DNA of 64,000 nt from MH13 sp040219355. Its GTDB lineage: Bacteria > Pseudomonadota > Alphaproteobacteria > Rhizobiales > MH13. Positions 51,108 through 59,317 of the stretch are shown piece after piece. The translations under genes were made by a program, and so were the position numbers. The notes below the pieces were generated by a model that saw only the letters and a program-made list of their open reading frames with translations, did no database searches and was not told the DNA's origin. Numbering within the stretch: the stretch's first letter is position 1; each line of letters opens with the position of its first letter. The stretch spans positions 124,001 to 188,000 of the forward strand of contig JAVJSN010000010.1 of NCBI GenBank assembly GCA_040219355.1, given 5' to 3'.

Positions 51108-53249
51108 GTGGGGACCAAAGACACGCTCTCAAAGTGGCTTCGGGCGTCAACCTTGGGGTTGGCGCGCCGCCTCACGCTGGTTTTATCAGCCCTAATCATC
51201 GTCTTTGTGGCAGTGGTTATCGCTATCAACATGCAAACACAACGCGTGCTGCTTGCTGAGCGGATGGCCTATTCGGCCGACCATTTGATCGCGCTGGCGC
51301 AAGAGGTGTCTATGCCTCACCTTCTCGAGAATAACCCAGCCGGTCTGGAAGTGTTCTTTGAACAGGTTGGCAATCAATTCGACGTTGAAGTGATTTACTT
51401 GGTGAGCCCCCGTCGCTGGTATTTGGCTGGTGGCGGCGACATCGAGGCCAATTTTTTATCTTACATCGCGGACCCTTTGATTGAACGCGCATTCGCAACC
51501 GGCCATCGCCAGCAAGTCTTTGAAAGCGAAGTATTGAGCATTGCTGCACCGCTGACGGTGGGTGGAACCGTGCTCGGCATATTGCGCCTGGATTACAACC
51601 AGAAAAGACTGGTCGACAAAATGAACGCGGTTCTGGTCAACAATCTGCTTGCCGGTTTTGCATTTCTTTTGGTTGGACTGCTGTTCAGCCGATGGCTGGC
51701 CAGTCGGTTAAGTTCGCCGCTAATCCAATTGACGCAAGCGGCCCGCAGTGCCGCCGATGGCAATCTGGACACGGAAATTGCAATCAAAAGCAAGGACGAG
51801 TTCGCGCAACTGGGCGCCGCATTCAACGCAATGATGCAAAACTTAAAGACCTCAATGTATGAGATCCATCGCGTTGCCTACGAAGACAAGGTGACCGGTG
51901 CACCCAATCGCAGTTGGCTCAACAACCAACTCGAGCACCTCACACTGCATCACGCGCACAGCGAAACCAGTTTCGCCGTCATGTTCCTCGACTTGGACAA
52001 CTTCAAAGCAATCAACGACACGCACGGCCACCATGTCGGTGATTTGCTTTTGCGTAGTTTTTCAAGGCGTTTGGCCCGTTGCATGCGCGAGAAAGGCCTA
52101 ATCTTGCTCGATGTGGCCAGCGATGAACGCCACTTGGCCGACTTTGATAAAAACGAAGCTGTTTTGGCGCGGCTTGGGGGCGATGAGTTCACCTTAATTG
52201 TTCCAAGCAAAAAGGCTGATGCGCTGGCAACCCATATCGTTTCAGAGATGGCCCGATCCTTCAAAGTGGACGGCTGCCATATCACCAACACAACCAGTAT
52301 CGGCATTGCTCTTTTCCCAGCGCACGCCACAAGCCGTGAACATCTGCTCAAATGCGCCGACGTTGCGATGTACCAAGCCAAGCGCGGCGGCCGGAACACC
52401 CACCGCTATTATGATCATAACACTCATACGCAAATGAAAGAGCGCTCAGCGCTTGAGCGCGATTTGGAGCAGGCCGTCGAGCAGGATAATTTCCAAATGT
52501 ATCTCCAGCCGCAGTTTGAGGTGCAAACGGGCAAGCTGGATGGCGCCGAAGCCCTTATTCGCTGGGAGCACCCAACCAAGGGGCCGGTGGAGCCCAATGT
52601 TTTTCTGCCTGTCGCTGCCAGTATCGGCCTTCTTCCGAAGATAGGGCAGCTGATGCTGGCCAAAGCCATCGAAGCCGCCGCCACGATCAACCGCAGACGC
52701 GATGAACCTTTGATCATAGCGGTCAATGTGTCCATCGAAGAGCTCAACGATGATGGTTTTGCCGACATGGTCAAGCATTGGCTGGATCTTCACGATGCGC
52801 ATCCAAGAACGCTGGAGATTGAGATTACCGAAAACACAGCGATGGAAGAAAGTGCGGTTGTCGAGCACCAAGTTGCTCAATTGCGCGCGATTGGGGTGCG
52901 CTTTGCCATCGATGATTTCGGCATGGGCTATTCCAACCTCGGCCGCTTGAAAGCACTGGCGTTTGAAACACTGAAAATTGATCGCAGCCTGGTCACCGGC
53001 ATCGGCGAAGATCCAGCCTCAGAGAGTCTGCTGTACACCATTCTCGACATGGCCAAGGCTATTGGTGCCGACGTCGTCGCTGAGGGCATCGAGACGGCGG
53101 AGCAATTGCTCTTCCTACGCAACGCAGGCTGTGGCCATTATCAGGGCTATTTCGGCGGCAGACCTGTCCCCGCCGACACCTTTGCCCGCTGGGTGCTGTC
53201 ACAAGGCGATGGGCCAGCGAGCGCGCCAGGCATGCGCTCGGCCTCTTAA
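51108..53249 (+). CDS. Membrane GGDEF-EAL protein (cyclic-di-GMP enzyme) with HAMP domain
   Basis: A 713-residue inner-membrane protein, GTG start, with two membrane segments (about 20-42 and 178-200) flanking a periplasmic sensor domain, then HAMP, GGDEF and EAL. The GGDEF motif is intact in LARLGGDEFTLIVP (about residue 356). An insert of about 20 residues lies between the first GGDEF helix and the motif. The EAL part has AEALIRWEHP (about 477), IDDFGMGYSNLGRLK and VAEGIETAEQL, so the phosphodiesterase set is present. Both synthesis and breakdown of c-di-GMP are possible. It shares an operon with the PhnD-like protein, its likely input. Confidence 0.92.
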   Translation: MGTKDTLSKWLRASTLGLARRLTLVLSALIIVFVAVVIAINMQTQRVLLAERMAYSADHLIALAQEVSMPHLLENNPAGLEVFFEQVGNQFDVEVIYLVSPRRWYLAGGGDIEANFLSYIADPLIERAFATGHRQQVFESEVLSIAAPLTVGGTVLGILRLDYNQKRLVDKMNAVLVNNLLAGFAFLLVGLLFSRWLASRLSSPLIQLTQAARSAADGNLDTEIAIKSKDEFAQLGAAFNAMMQNLKTSMYEIHRVAYEDKVTGAPNRSWLNNQLEHLTLHHAHSETSFAVMFLDLDNFKAINDTHGHHVGDLLLRSFSRRLARCMREKGLILLDVASDERHLADFDKNEAVLARLGGDEFTLIVPSKKADALATHIVSEMARSFKVDGCHITNTTSIGIALFPAHATSREHLLKCADVAMYQAKRGGRNTHRYYDHNTHTQMKERSALERDLEQAVEQDNFQMYLQPQFEVQTGKLDGAEALIRWEHPTKGPVEPNVFLPVAASIGLLPKIGQLMLAKAIEAAATINRRRDEPLIIAVNVSIEELNDDGFADMVKHWLDLHDAHPRTLEIEITENTAMEESAVVEHQVAQLRAIGVRFAIDDFGMGYSNLGRLKALAFETLKIDRSLVTGIGEDPASESLLYTILDMAKAIGADVVAEGIETAEQLLFLRNAGCGHYQGYFGGRPVPADTFARWVLSQGDGPASAPGMRSAS

Positions 53250-53335
53250 TAGCTGAGCTGTCTGATCTTGCTGCGCATTCGCCTGCCGCACTCGATCATC
53301 GGGCCGGAGGCATCGTTTTCTTCAAAAACGAATGT

Positions 53336-53420
53336 GGTGCCCCTGGCCAGACTCGAACTGGCACTCCTTTTGGGAACTCGATTTTGAATCGAGCGCGTCT
53401 ACCAATTCCGCCACAGGGGC
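53336..53420 (-). tRNA. tRNA-Leu (anticodon CAA)
   Basis: On the minus strand a full cloverleaf of about 85 bases is visible. It begins GCCCCTGTGGCGGAATTGGT, with the D-arm TGGTAGACGCG. The anticodon arm is CTCGA-TTCAAAA-TCGAG, giving anticodon CAA, which reads UUG. A short variable arm follows, then the T-arm GCCAG-TTCGAGT-CTGGC. The 3' end is CCA-like and set by length; its exact last bases carry an uncertainty of one or two. It is a class II tRNA, as expected for leucine. Confidence 0.93.
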
Positions 53421-53610
53421 AATCTGAAAGCATCATGTGCGGTAGATGGCGCGGACCATACTGCGATCCGCTCAAGCGTCAATCCTCTTTTGCATCCCAT
53501 TTGACACAGCAGGCCATCTTTGCGCCGTAACCATAGCTGGTAACGCGATGGCAGCTTCTGCCCGCTAGGGTTTTTTCACCCAACGCCACATTAAAGAGCC
53601 ACACCACAGG

Positions 53611-54261
53611 ATGACCGCCTTCTCTTCACCAACCTCCACAGGACACTTGTCAGGTGATTCTGCCACCGCCTTTGACCGCATCGATGCGGTGTTGGCAGAG
53701 GCGCAGACCTCCGGTGCAGAGCGATTGGAGCTTGGCACGCTGGCGACCGCACTGAAGGAACGCGCGTTTGGCCTGATGATCCTCGCCCTCGCGCTGCCCT
53801 GCTGCTTGCCTTTTGTCTATCTGATCCCGCAGATCGTTGCGCTGCCGATCCTCGTGCTCACCGGCCAGATGGCCTCCGGTCGTCACGTGCCGTGGCTGCC
53901 GGAAAAGCTTAAAACCCGTGATTTTGATATCGCCGCCATGCGCACAGTCGTCGCGCGCGGAAAGAAATGGTTCGGCTGGACAGAACATATCTCGCGACCT
54001 CGTCTGCTGGCGCTTTCTGGACCACGCGCCACGCGCATTGTTGGCGCGCTGATGATGATCCCAGCTGCCTCCATTCTGGTGCCCCTGCCCTCCACCAACA
54101 CGGTGCCTGGCATTGGCGTGACCATCACGTCCATCGGCCTTATTGAGCGCGATGGTTTGATGATCCTGCTTGGCCTGCTGATCGGGATTGCCTGGGTGGC
54201 GTTTTTGCTGATCTCAGCACCGCTTCTGGTCGTTTGGGTGCTCGGGTATTTGGGCGGTTGA
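53611..54261 (+). CDS. exoD: ExoD-family membrane protein
   Basis: A 216-residue inner-membrane protein of the ExoD family, known from rhizobia where exoD mutants are impaired in exopolysaccharide synthesis and alkali tolerance. It has four or five hydrophobic segments; LALALPCCLPFVYLIPQIVA (about 57-76) and LLLISAP near the end are family-like, and a polar linker precedes GPRATRIVGALMMIPAASIL. Biochemical role is unknown. It lies alone behind tRNA-Leu and is followed by a DsbB-like gene. Confidence 0.85.
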   Translation: MTAFSSPTSTGHLSGDSATAFDRIDAVLAEAQTSGAERLELGTLATALKERAFGLMILALALPCCLPFVYLIPQIVALPILVLTGQMASGRHVPWLPEKLKTRDFDIAAMRTVVARGKKWFGWTEHISRPRLLALSGPRATRIVGALMMIPAASILVPLPSTNTVPGIGVTITSIGLIERDGLMILLGLLIGIAWVAFLLISAPLLVVWVLGYLGG

Positions 54262-54293
54262 CTTCTTGTTCGGTTGACGGTGGTCATGCACTT

Positions 54294-54830
54294 ATGAGCG
54301 CAACATCAAAATCCGACGATTTTTACCCTGCCGATGGCCGTCAGGCGCGCGCCGCGCTTGGCGTGATCGCGGCATCCATTGTCATCTTGGCCATCGCTTG
54401 GGCTTTCCAACTGGTTGGCGGTTACACACCCTGCAAGCTCTGTTTGGAGCAACGCGAAGGCTACTACCTCGCCATGCCGCTATTGGCCCTGGCAGCGCTA
54501 GCCGTGGCGTTTAAATGGCCGGCCTGCGTCCCCCGTGGGCTTCTGGCCGTTGCAGGCATCCTGTTTGCCATGTCGATGGTCACCGGCATGTACCAGGCTG
54601 GCGCGGAGTGGAATTTTTGGGCCGGTCCTAACGACTGCGGCGCCGGAGCTTCACCCGCAGTATCCACGGGCAGCTTGCTTGATGAAATCAGCGAAACGAG
54701 GATCATCTTTTGCGATGAAGCAGCCCTGCGCGTGCTTGGCCTGTCCTTTGCCGGGTGGAACGTGATCGCAGCTGCCGCGCTGATGAAAGTCTGCTTCGCA
54801 GCAGCGCTCTGGCCACCGAAAAATGCCTGA
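54294..54830 (+). CDS. DsbB-type disulfide bond formation protein
   Basis: A 178-residue membrane protein with about four segments and a periplasmic C-x-x-C in GGYTPCKLCLEQREGYYLAM (about residues 40-60), followed by a second pair of Cys in NDCGAGAS and IIFCDEAAL. This is the DsbB arrangement for reoxidising DsbA with quinone. It is shorter in the first loop than E. coli DsbB and matches the alphaproteobacterial DsbB-like group. The ATG at 54294 is chosen; the longer frame begins inside exoD. Confidence 0.85.
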   Translation: MSATSKSDDFYPADGRQARAALGVIAASIVILAIAWAFQLVGGYTPCKLCLEQREGYYLAMPLLALAALAVAFKWPACVPRGLLAVAGILFAMSMVTGMYQAGAEWNFWAGPNDCGAGASPAVSTGSLLDEISETRIIFCDEAALRVLGLSFAGWNVIAAAALMKVCFAAALWPPKNA

Positions 54831-54833
54831 ACC

Positions 54834-55451
54834 TTACGGCTCCAGCTCGGTATCCCAATACAAGAAGTCCATCCAGCTTTCGTGCAGATAGTTGGGCGGG
54901 AACTGCCGCCCATTGGTCTGCAGGTCGTGCACGGTTGGTGGATAAGGCGCTTGGCGCGGGAACATCTGCGCGACTTTGGGCATCTTGCCGCCTTTGCGCA
55001 AGTTGCAGGGGCTGCACGCGGTCACGATGTTCTTCCACGTCGTTTGGCCGCCACGTGAGCGCGGTACCACATGATCAAACGTCAGATCATCGGGCGAGCC
55101 GCAATATTGGCACTCGAACCGATCGCGCAGAAACACGTTAAACCGGGTGAACGCCGGGTTACGTTGCGGCTTCACATAGGTTTTCAGCGACACCACGCTC
55201 GGCAGCCGAAACGCCGTCGTCGGGCTGTGCACGCAGGTATCGTATTCGGAGAGGATGTTCACCCGATCCAGGAACACTGCCTTCACCGCTTCCTGCCAGG
55301 GCCAAAGCGACAGCGGGTAGTAGGAAAGCGGTCTGAAGTCTGCATTGAGCACCAAGGCCGGGCAGGCCTCAGGCTTCATGATCCGGGAAGCAGAGGAAAC
55401 CACCGGGTGACCGGTGGCCTTAAACTCTTCCGGAGAAACGGCGACGGTCAA
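54834..55451 (-). CDS. HNH endonuclease family protein
   Basis: A soluble protein of about 205 residues with the HNH motif in FECQYCGSPDDLTFDHVVPR and then NIVTACSPCNLRKGGKMP, which bind a metal and zinc. It belongs to a widely conserved alphaproteobacterial group (ALVLNADFRPLSYYPLSLWP near the start, FPPNYLHESWMDFLYWDTEL at the end) whose function is not known; it is not linked to a restriction system here. The start is uncertain: I chose a TTG at 55451 with GGAG upstream, giving the usual TVAVSPEEF opening; an ATG 60 codons earlier and another about 35 codons later are possible. Confidence 0.82.
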   Translation of the reverse strand: MTVAVSPEEFKATGHPVVSSASRIMKPEACPALVLNADFRPLSYYPLSLWPWQEAVKAVFLDRVNILSEYDTCVHSPTTAFRLPSVVSLKTYVKPQRNPAFTRFNVFLRDRFECQYCGSPDDLTFDHVVPRSRGGQTTWKNIVTACSPCNLRKGGKMPKVAQMFPRQAPYPPTVHDLQTNGRQFPPNYLHESWMDFLYWDTELEP

Positions 55452-55581
55452 GCTCTGCTCCCGGTCCGATTCGCACAACACAATTGTTACGCACGTTGCT
55501 ATGTATAGCGCGTGTGACAGGCTTGTGAAGACACACGTTGCCACAGCCGAAAACATCGTGTGGGGGATCATCTGTCTTGCG

Positions 55582-56226
55582 CTAAAGCGCAATACCAGAC
55601 CGGCCATCCTGCACCACCGCGTGATAGGACCATAAAAGCCGAGCTGCCACACCGCGCCAGGGCGACCAGGCTTCCGCCCGCTCCGCCAGCGCTTGCGCAC
55701 TCATGCGCTCATCCAACCCCAGTGCCCACGCGGCAGCCTTTTGCAACGCTAGATCACCCGCCGGCATGGTGTCGGCATGGCCAACACAAAAAAGCACGTA
55801 AATCTGGGCTGTCCATGGGCCAATTCCATTGATGGTCACCAACTCGGCCTCCATTGCAGCCACATCCAACGCGTTGAGGCGGTCAAACGTGTTATCGTCC
55901 GGCAATGCATCTGCGATGGCGCGCAAGGTGCGCTGTTTGGGCCGTGATAGCCCACAGGCTTTCAACGCCTCGTCGTCAGCCTGCGCAAATCGCGCCGCCT
56001 CCAAAGCACCAAGCGTATCGATGGTGCGCGCTGTGATCGCCTTGGCGCTGGCAACCGAAACTTGCTGCGCGATCACAATGCGCGCCAAGCCAGCAAAATC
56101 GGGCGTCGAACGGCGCAGTGGCACATGCTTTACCGCATCCATTGCCCTATGAAGCGCCGGATCGGCTGCACGAAGCGCCGTTAGGCCCTCGACCACATCG
56201 TCGTCACATTCTATGCATCGATACAT
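55582..56226 (-). CDS. AlkA-type DNA-3-methyladenine glycosylase
   Basis: A 214-residue HhH-GPD glycosylase that removes alkylated bases from DNA. The helix-hairpin-helix is TINGIGPWTAQIYVLFCVGH (about 135-154) and the catalytic Asp lies in TMPAGDLALQKAA. RIVIAQQVSVASAKAITART is typical of the AlkA group. The start chosen (56226) overlaps the start of gluQ on the other strand by two bases in the sequence CATG; the open frame extends 12 codons further. Confidence 0.9.
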   Translation of the reverse strand: MYRCIECDDDVVEGLTALRAADPALHRAMDAVKHVPLRRSTPDFAGLARIVIAQQVSVASAKAITARTIDTLGALEAARFAQADDEALKACGLSRPKQRTLRAIADALPDDNTFDRLNALDVAAMEAELVTINGIGPWTAQIYVLFCVGHADTMPAGDLALQKAAAWALGLDERMSAQALAERAEAWSPWRGVAARLLWSYHAVVQDGRSGIAL

Positions 56227-57094
56227 GAGCCAGCCGGTCTTGAGATTCGCGCCATCGCCCAATGGCTATCTGCATTTGGGCCATGCGTTAAGTGCGCTCG
56301 AATGCCAACGTTGGGCCAAAGCGCTGGGTGGACGCTTTTTGCTGCGCATCGAAGATACCGATCTGTCGCGCGCCCGTCCGCAATATGTTGAGGCCATTCT
56401 AGATGATCTGGCTTGGCTTGGCTTGGCATGGGAAGAGCCCGTGCGCGTGCAGTCCGAACATTTGGACACTTACGACACCGCACTTCGCACGCTGTATGAT
56501 CAAGGCTTGGCTTACCCTGCACCAGCCTCACGCACCCAGATCGCACGCGCCCTTGATGGGCTGAAAGCTGACGATATTCCCTGGGGCAACGATCCAGATG
56601 GCAGCCCGCACTATCCCTTCGGTGAGCGCGACCGCGCCGAGCGCCCGGATGCGATGCCAGATGATGTGCCCATCCGTCTGGACATGGCTGCCGCGCTTGA
56701 AAAACTGGGCGTGACCAAGGTCTCAGAAAAGCGCATGGAGACGCCAACATCCGCGCCCGTGACGACCATGACCGATCCGTCAGCCTGGGGCGATATTCTG
56801 CTGCGTGGACGCGACCGCCCTGCCACTTATCATCTGGCCGTGGTTGTCGATGACGCCGACCAAGGTGTGACCCATGTGGTGCGCGGGCTGGATCTGGAAC
56901 CGTCCACATCGGTGCAGCGCTTGCTGCAGGAACTGTTGGGTTTACCGACCCCGATCTACCACCATCACCGACTGATCCTGGGTGAGGATGGCCGCAAGCT
57001 CTCCAAGTCTGAAGGGGCGAAAAGCTTGCGGTCGCTCAGGCGTACCGGAGTCGAACGCGACGCGCTCGTCGCCCGCCTCATGGCGACAGGCTAG
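56225..57094 (+). CDS. gluQ: Glutamyl-Q tRNA(Asp) synthetase
   Basis: A 289-residue truncated glutamyl-tRNA synthetase (GluQ/YadB). It charges glutamate onto queuosine at the wobble position of tRNA-Asp. The class I ATP motifs are present: FAPSPNGYLHLGHALSAL (HIGH-type, about residues 8-25) and HRLILGEDGRKLSKSEGAKS (KMSKS-type, about 254-273). It lacks the anticodon-binding domain, as expected. The ATG at 56225 overlaps the AlkA start; an in-frame ATG at 56213 would add four residues. It overlaps the convergent AEC gene by four bases. Confidence 0.93.
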   Translation: MSQPVLRFAPSPNGYLHLGHALSALECQRWAKALGGRFLLRIEDTDLSRARPQYVEAILDDLAWLGLAWEEPVRVQSEHLDTYDTALRTLYDQGLAYPAPASRTQIARALDGLKADDIPWGNDPDGSPHYPFGERDRAERPDAMPDDVPIRLDMAAALEKLGVTKVSEKRMETPTSAPVTTMTDPSAWGDILLRGRDRPATYHLAVVVDDADQGVTHVVRGLDLEPSTSVQRLLQELLGLPTPIYHHHRLILGEDGRKLSKSEGAKSLRSLRRTGVERDALVARLMATG

Positions 57095-58038
57095 ACCGGC
57101 GCCCAAACCGTCAGAACCCAAAGCCAGCCGGTGACCGACACAATCGCCAGCGCTGTCGATAGCGCGATTGACGAGGATGCGATACGCACGCCTGTGCCAT
57201 AGCGATTGGCAAGCAGATACGCGTTGATACCGGAAGGACAGGCGGCGAAGAGTACCGCCGCGCCAAGCCAGATCGGCGGCAGTTGCAACACATAGGCCCC
57301 GAACAGAAAGACAAGTCCAGGCTGGACGATGAGCTTTAAAAAACTCACGGTTAGCGTAATGCGCAGATCACCGGCCAGCCCATAGCGTTTGAGGGCCATA
57401 CCCGCAGAGAACAGAGCGCACGGCACCGCCGTCGACCCCAGCATGTCCAGAATCTGGAAGGGAATTGGTGGAATTTCCCAACCGGTGAACCGCCATATCA
57501 GGCCAAGCAGAATGCCGATGATGATTGGGTGGGTGAAAATGGAAATAGCAAGCTTGCGAACCGTCTCGCCGAAGTTGCCACGCTCTGACCCACCAAGCTC
57601 AATCGAAAGGGTCGCAGCACTCATCATGATGGGCAGATGGATGGCAATCAGCAGGAAAATCGGCACCCGGCCAGCGTCGCCATAGGTGGTGAGGATCAGC
57701 GGAATGCCGATCAAGACCGTGTTGGCCTGCGCTGCCGAAAACCCCGCCACGGTGCCGGTCGGTTTATCGCGACCAAACCCGCGCGTGACGATCATGTGTG
57801 CGCTTGCCCATACCACGATCACAGCTGCAAAATAGACCGCCCAGTAGGACCAGGGCGAGGCTTCGGGCACGTCTGCCGTGGCCAGCGTCTTGAACAACAG
57901 GCAGGGCACCGCCACCGTGAACACGAAATCAGACAGCCCATCGCCGACATGATCTTTGATGAGGCCGGCACGCGCGGCAGTAAAGCCGATGGCAATGAGC
58001 CCGAAGACCGGAAGGACAATGGCAAGAAGCGACATCAC
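57091..58038 (-). CDS. AEC-family auxin-efflux-like transporter
   Basis: A 315-residue membrane protein with ten predicted segments. Family parts are ARAGLIKDHVGDGLSDFVFT near residues 22-41, and FILTTYGDAGRV-like and IPPIPFQILDMLGSTAVPCA further on. Bacterial AEC carriers transport malonate, malate or other organic acids or amino-acid derivatives; the substrate is unknown. It ends four bases inside gluQ. Confidence 0.85.
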   Translation of the reverse strand: MMSLLAIVLPVFGLIAIGFTAARAGLIKDHVGDGLSDFVFTVAVPCLLFKTLATADVPEASPWSYWAVYFAAVIVVWASAHMIVTRGFGRDKPTGTVAGFSAAQANTVLIGIPLILTTYGDAGRVPIFLLIAIHLPIMMSAATLSIELGGSERGNFGETVRKLAISIFTHPIIIGILLGLIWRFTGWEIPPIPFQILDMLGSTAVPCALFSAGMALKRYGLAGDLRITLTVSFLKLIVQPGLVFLFGAYVLQLPPIWLGAAVLFAACPSGINAYLLANRYGTGVRIASSSIALSTALAIVSVTGWLWVLTVWAPV

Positions 58039-58154
58039 TGTCCTGTGGCACCGCCTGTCAGGAGGCGCAAGCGCTCACGCGACTGTGCAATGACAGATTG
58101 TGCAGATATGGCATGATGGGTGCGCAACCATCATCCAATCGGGGGAACGACACG

Positions 58155-58526
58155 ATGACGATGCAAGAGATAGCCGACGCACTGATCGCCCATTGCCGTA
58201 ACGGAACCGAGGACCAAGGACTGAACACGCTTTACGCCGATGACGTCGTTTCAGTTGAAGCCCTGGCGCGGCCAGGGGGCGGGCCACAAGTTTTTGAGGG
58301 CCTGGATGCCCTTCGCGGCAAACATGATTATTGGAACAACGCGATGGAACAGGTGACCATAGAAGCTGGCGGGCCATACCCGCACCAGCCCGACAAATTC
58401 GCTCTCACATTCAAAGGCCAAGCCACGGTCAAAGAAACGGGTGAGCTTTTTGAGATGGATGAGATCGCCGTCTACACCGTCAAAGATGGTAAGATCGCGC
58501 GCGAAGAATTCTTCTACGCCATGTGA
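58155..58526 (+). CDS. SnoaL-like (NTF2-fold) protein
   Basis: A 123-residue protein of the NTF2/SnoaL superfamily: IADALIAHCRNGTEDQGLNT, the LYADDVVSVEA strand and the beta-sheet ending in IAVYTVKDGKIAREEFFYAM. The fold encloses a small-molecule pocket; function is not known. The ATG at 58155 follows GGGGGAA. It is followed by an 82-base gap and a methyltransferase on the same strand. Confidence 0.82.
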   Translation: MTMQEIADALIAHCRNGTEDQGLNTLYADDVVSVEALARPGGGPQVFEGLDALRGKHDYWNNAMEQVTIEAGGPYPHQPDKFALTFKGQATVKETGELFEMDEIAVYTVKDGKIAREEFFYAM

Positions 58527-58608
58527 AGCCGCTATTGAGCGGCGGGCGAACAACAATCCTGGCGTATTCAACTTTTGACGTCGGGCAGAGAATGGGAAAG
58601 GATGGGCG

Positions 58609-59247
58609 ATGCCTGGCCCATCCGCACCCTCCGCATCTGCCAACAAACCCAAGCCGTTTGACGCCATCGTTCACGCCTTTGGCCTGCTCTACAATCGCCT
58701 GCCCGGCAGTTACAACGGCCTGGTAGGCGCGCTAGGCTACCGCGCGCCGCAATTGGTGGCTGACGCTTTGGCCGAGCATTTATGCCTACCCAACCCAAAA
58801 GTTTTGGATGCTGGCTGCGGCACCGGATTGACCGCCAAAGCCGTGCAGGCACGTTTTCCCAGCGTGACCTTGGATGGATTTGATCTGTCCGATAATATGC
58901 TGCGTGAGGCGAGCAAAACCGGGCTCTACCAAAGCCTCAGGCCTGCTGACGCCACCAAAGCCTTACCGTTTGAAACCGGAGGGTATGATGCCGCTGTTTC
59001 CAGTGGGCTTTACACGCTTGGCCATGTCGGCCCGGAAGCCTTGCGGCCTGTGCTGACCACCATCAAGCCTGGCGGGCTGTTCGCCCTTAACATCTATGAT
59101 GGTGCTTGGGAAAAATTGCGCTTTGAAAAGGCCATCGACCAGTTGGTGGCCGATGGCCTCATCACAGTGCGCGCGCACGAAAAAGCGACCCATTTTGGCC
59201 GCATCGGCCAGACATGCCGCGTTATTGTGCTGGACAAAACCACCTAA
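58609..59247 (+). CDS. SAM-dependent methyltransferase (class I)
   Basis: A 212-residue class I methyltransferase with the SAM loop in VLDAGCGTGLTAKAVQARFP (about residues 65-84), then VTLDGFDLSDNMLREASKTG. The acceptor strand is SSGLYTLGHVGPEALRP. The substrate is unknown. It lies next to the SnoaL-like gene and faces the ecm gene with a palindrome in between. Confidence 0.85.
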   Translation: MPGPSAPSASANKPKPFDAIVHAFGLLYNRLPGSYNGLVGALGYRAPQLVADALAEHLCLPNPKVLDAGCGTGLTAKAVQARFPSVTLDGFDLSDNMLREASKTGLYQSLRPADATKALPFETGGYDAAVSSGLYTLGHVGPEALRPVLTTIKPGGLFALNIYDGAWEKLRFEKAIDQLVADGLITVRAHEKATHFGRIGQTCRVIVLDKTT

Positions 59248-59287
59248 CCAATTGCGGTTTAACCCCTGGTGAGCAGGTTGCTTCAGA

Positions 59288-59311
59288 GTTTAATCATTAA
59301 GCCGATTAAAC
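59288..59311. terminator. AT-rich inverted repeat between convergent genes
   Basis: GTTTAATC (59288-59295) and GATTAAAC (59304-59311) are perfect eight-base complements around an eight-base loop, in the 70-base gap between the methyltransferase and ecm stops. It may act as a two-way terminator. The low GC makes the stem weak. Confidence 0.4.
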
Positions 59312-59317
59312 ATCGCC

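Noticed and set aside
54234..54293. Longer start for the DsbB-like protein
   Set aside because: It would overlap the end of exoD and adds residues without a membrane or signal character; the ATG at 54294 gives the family start.
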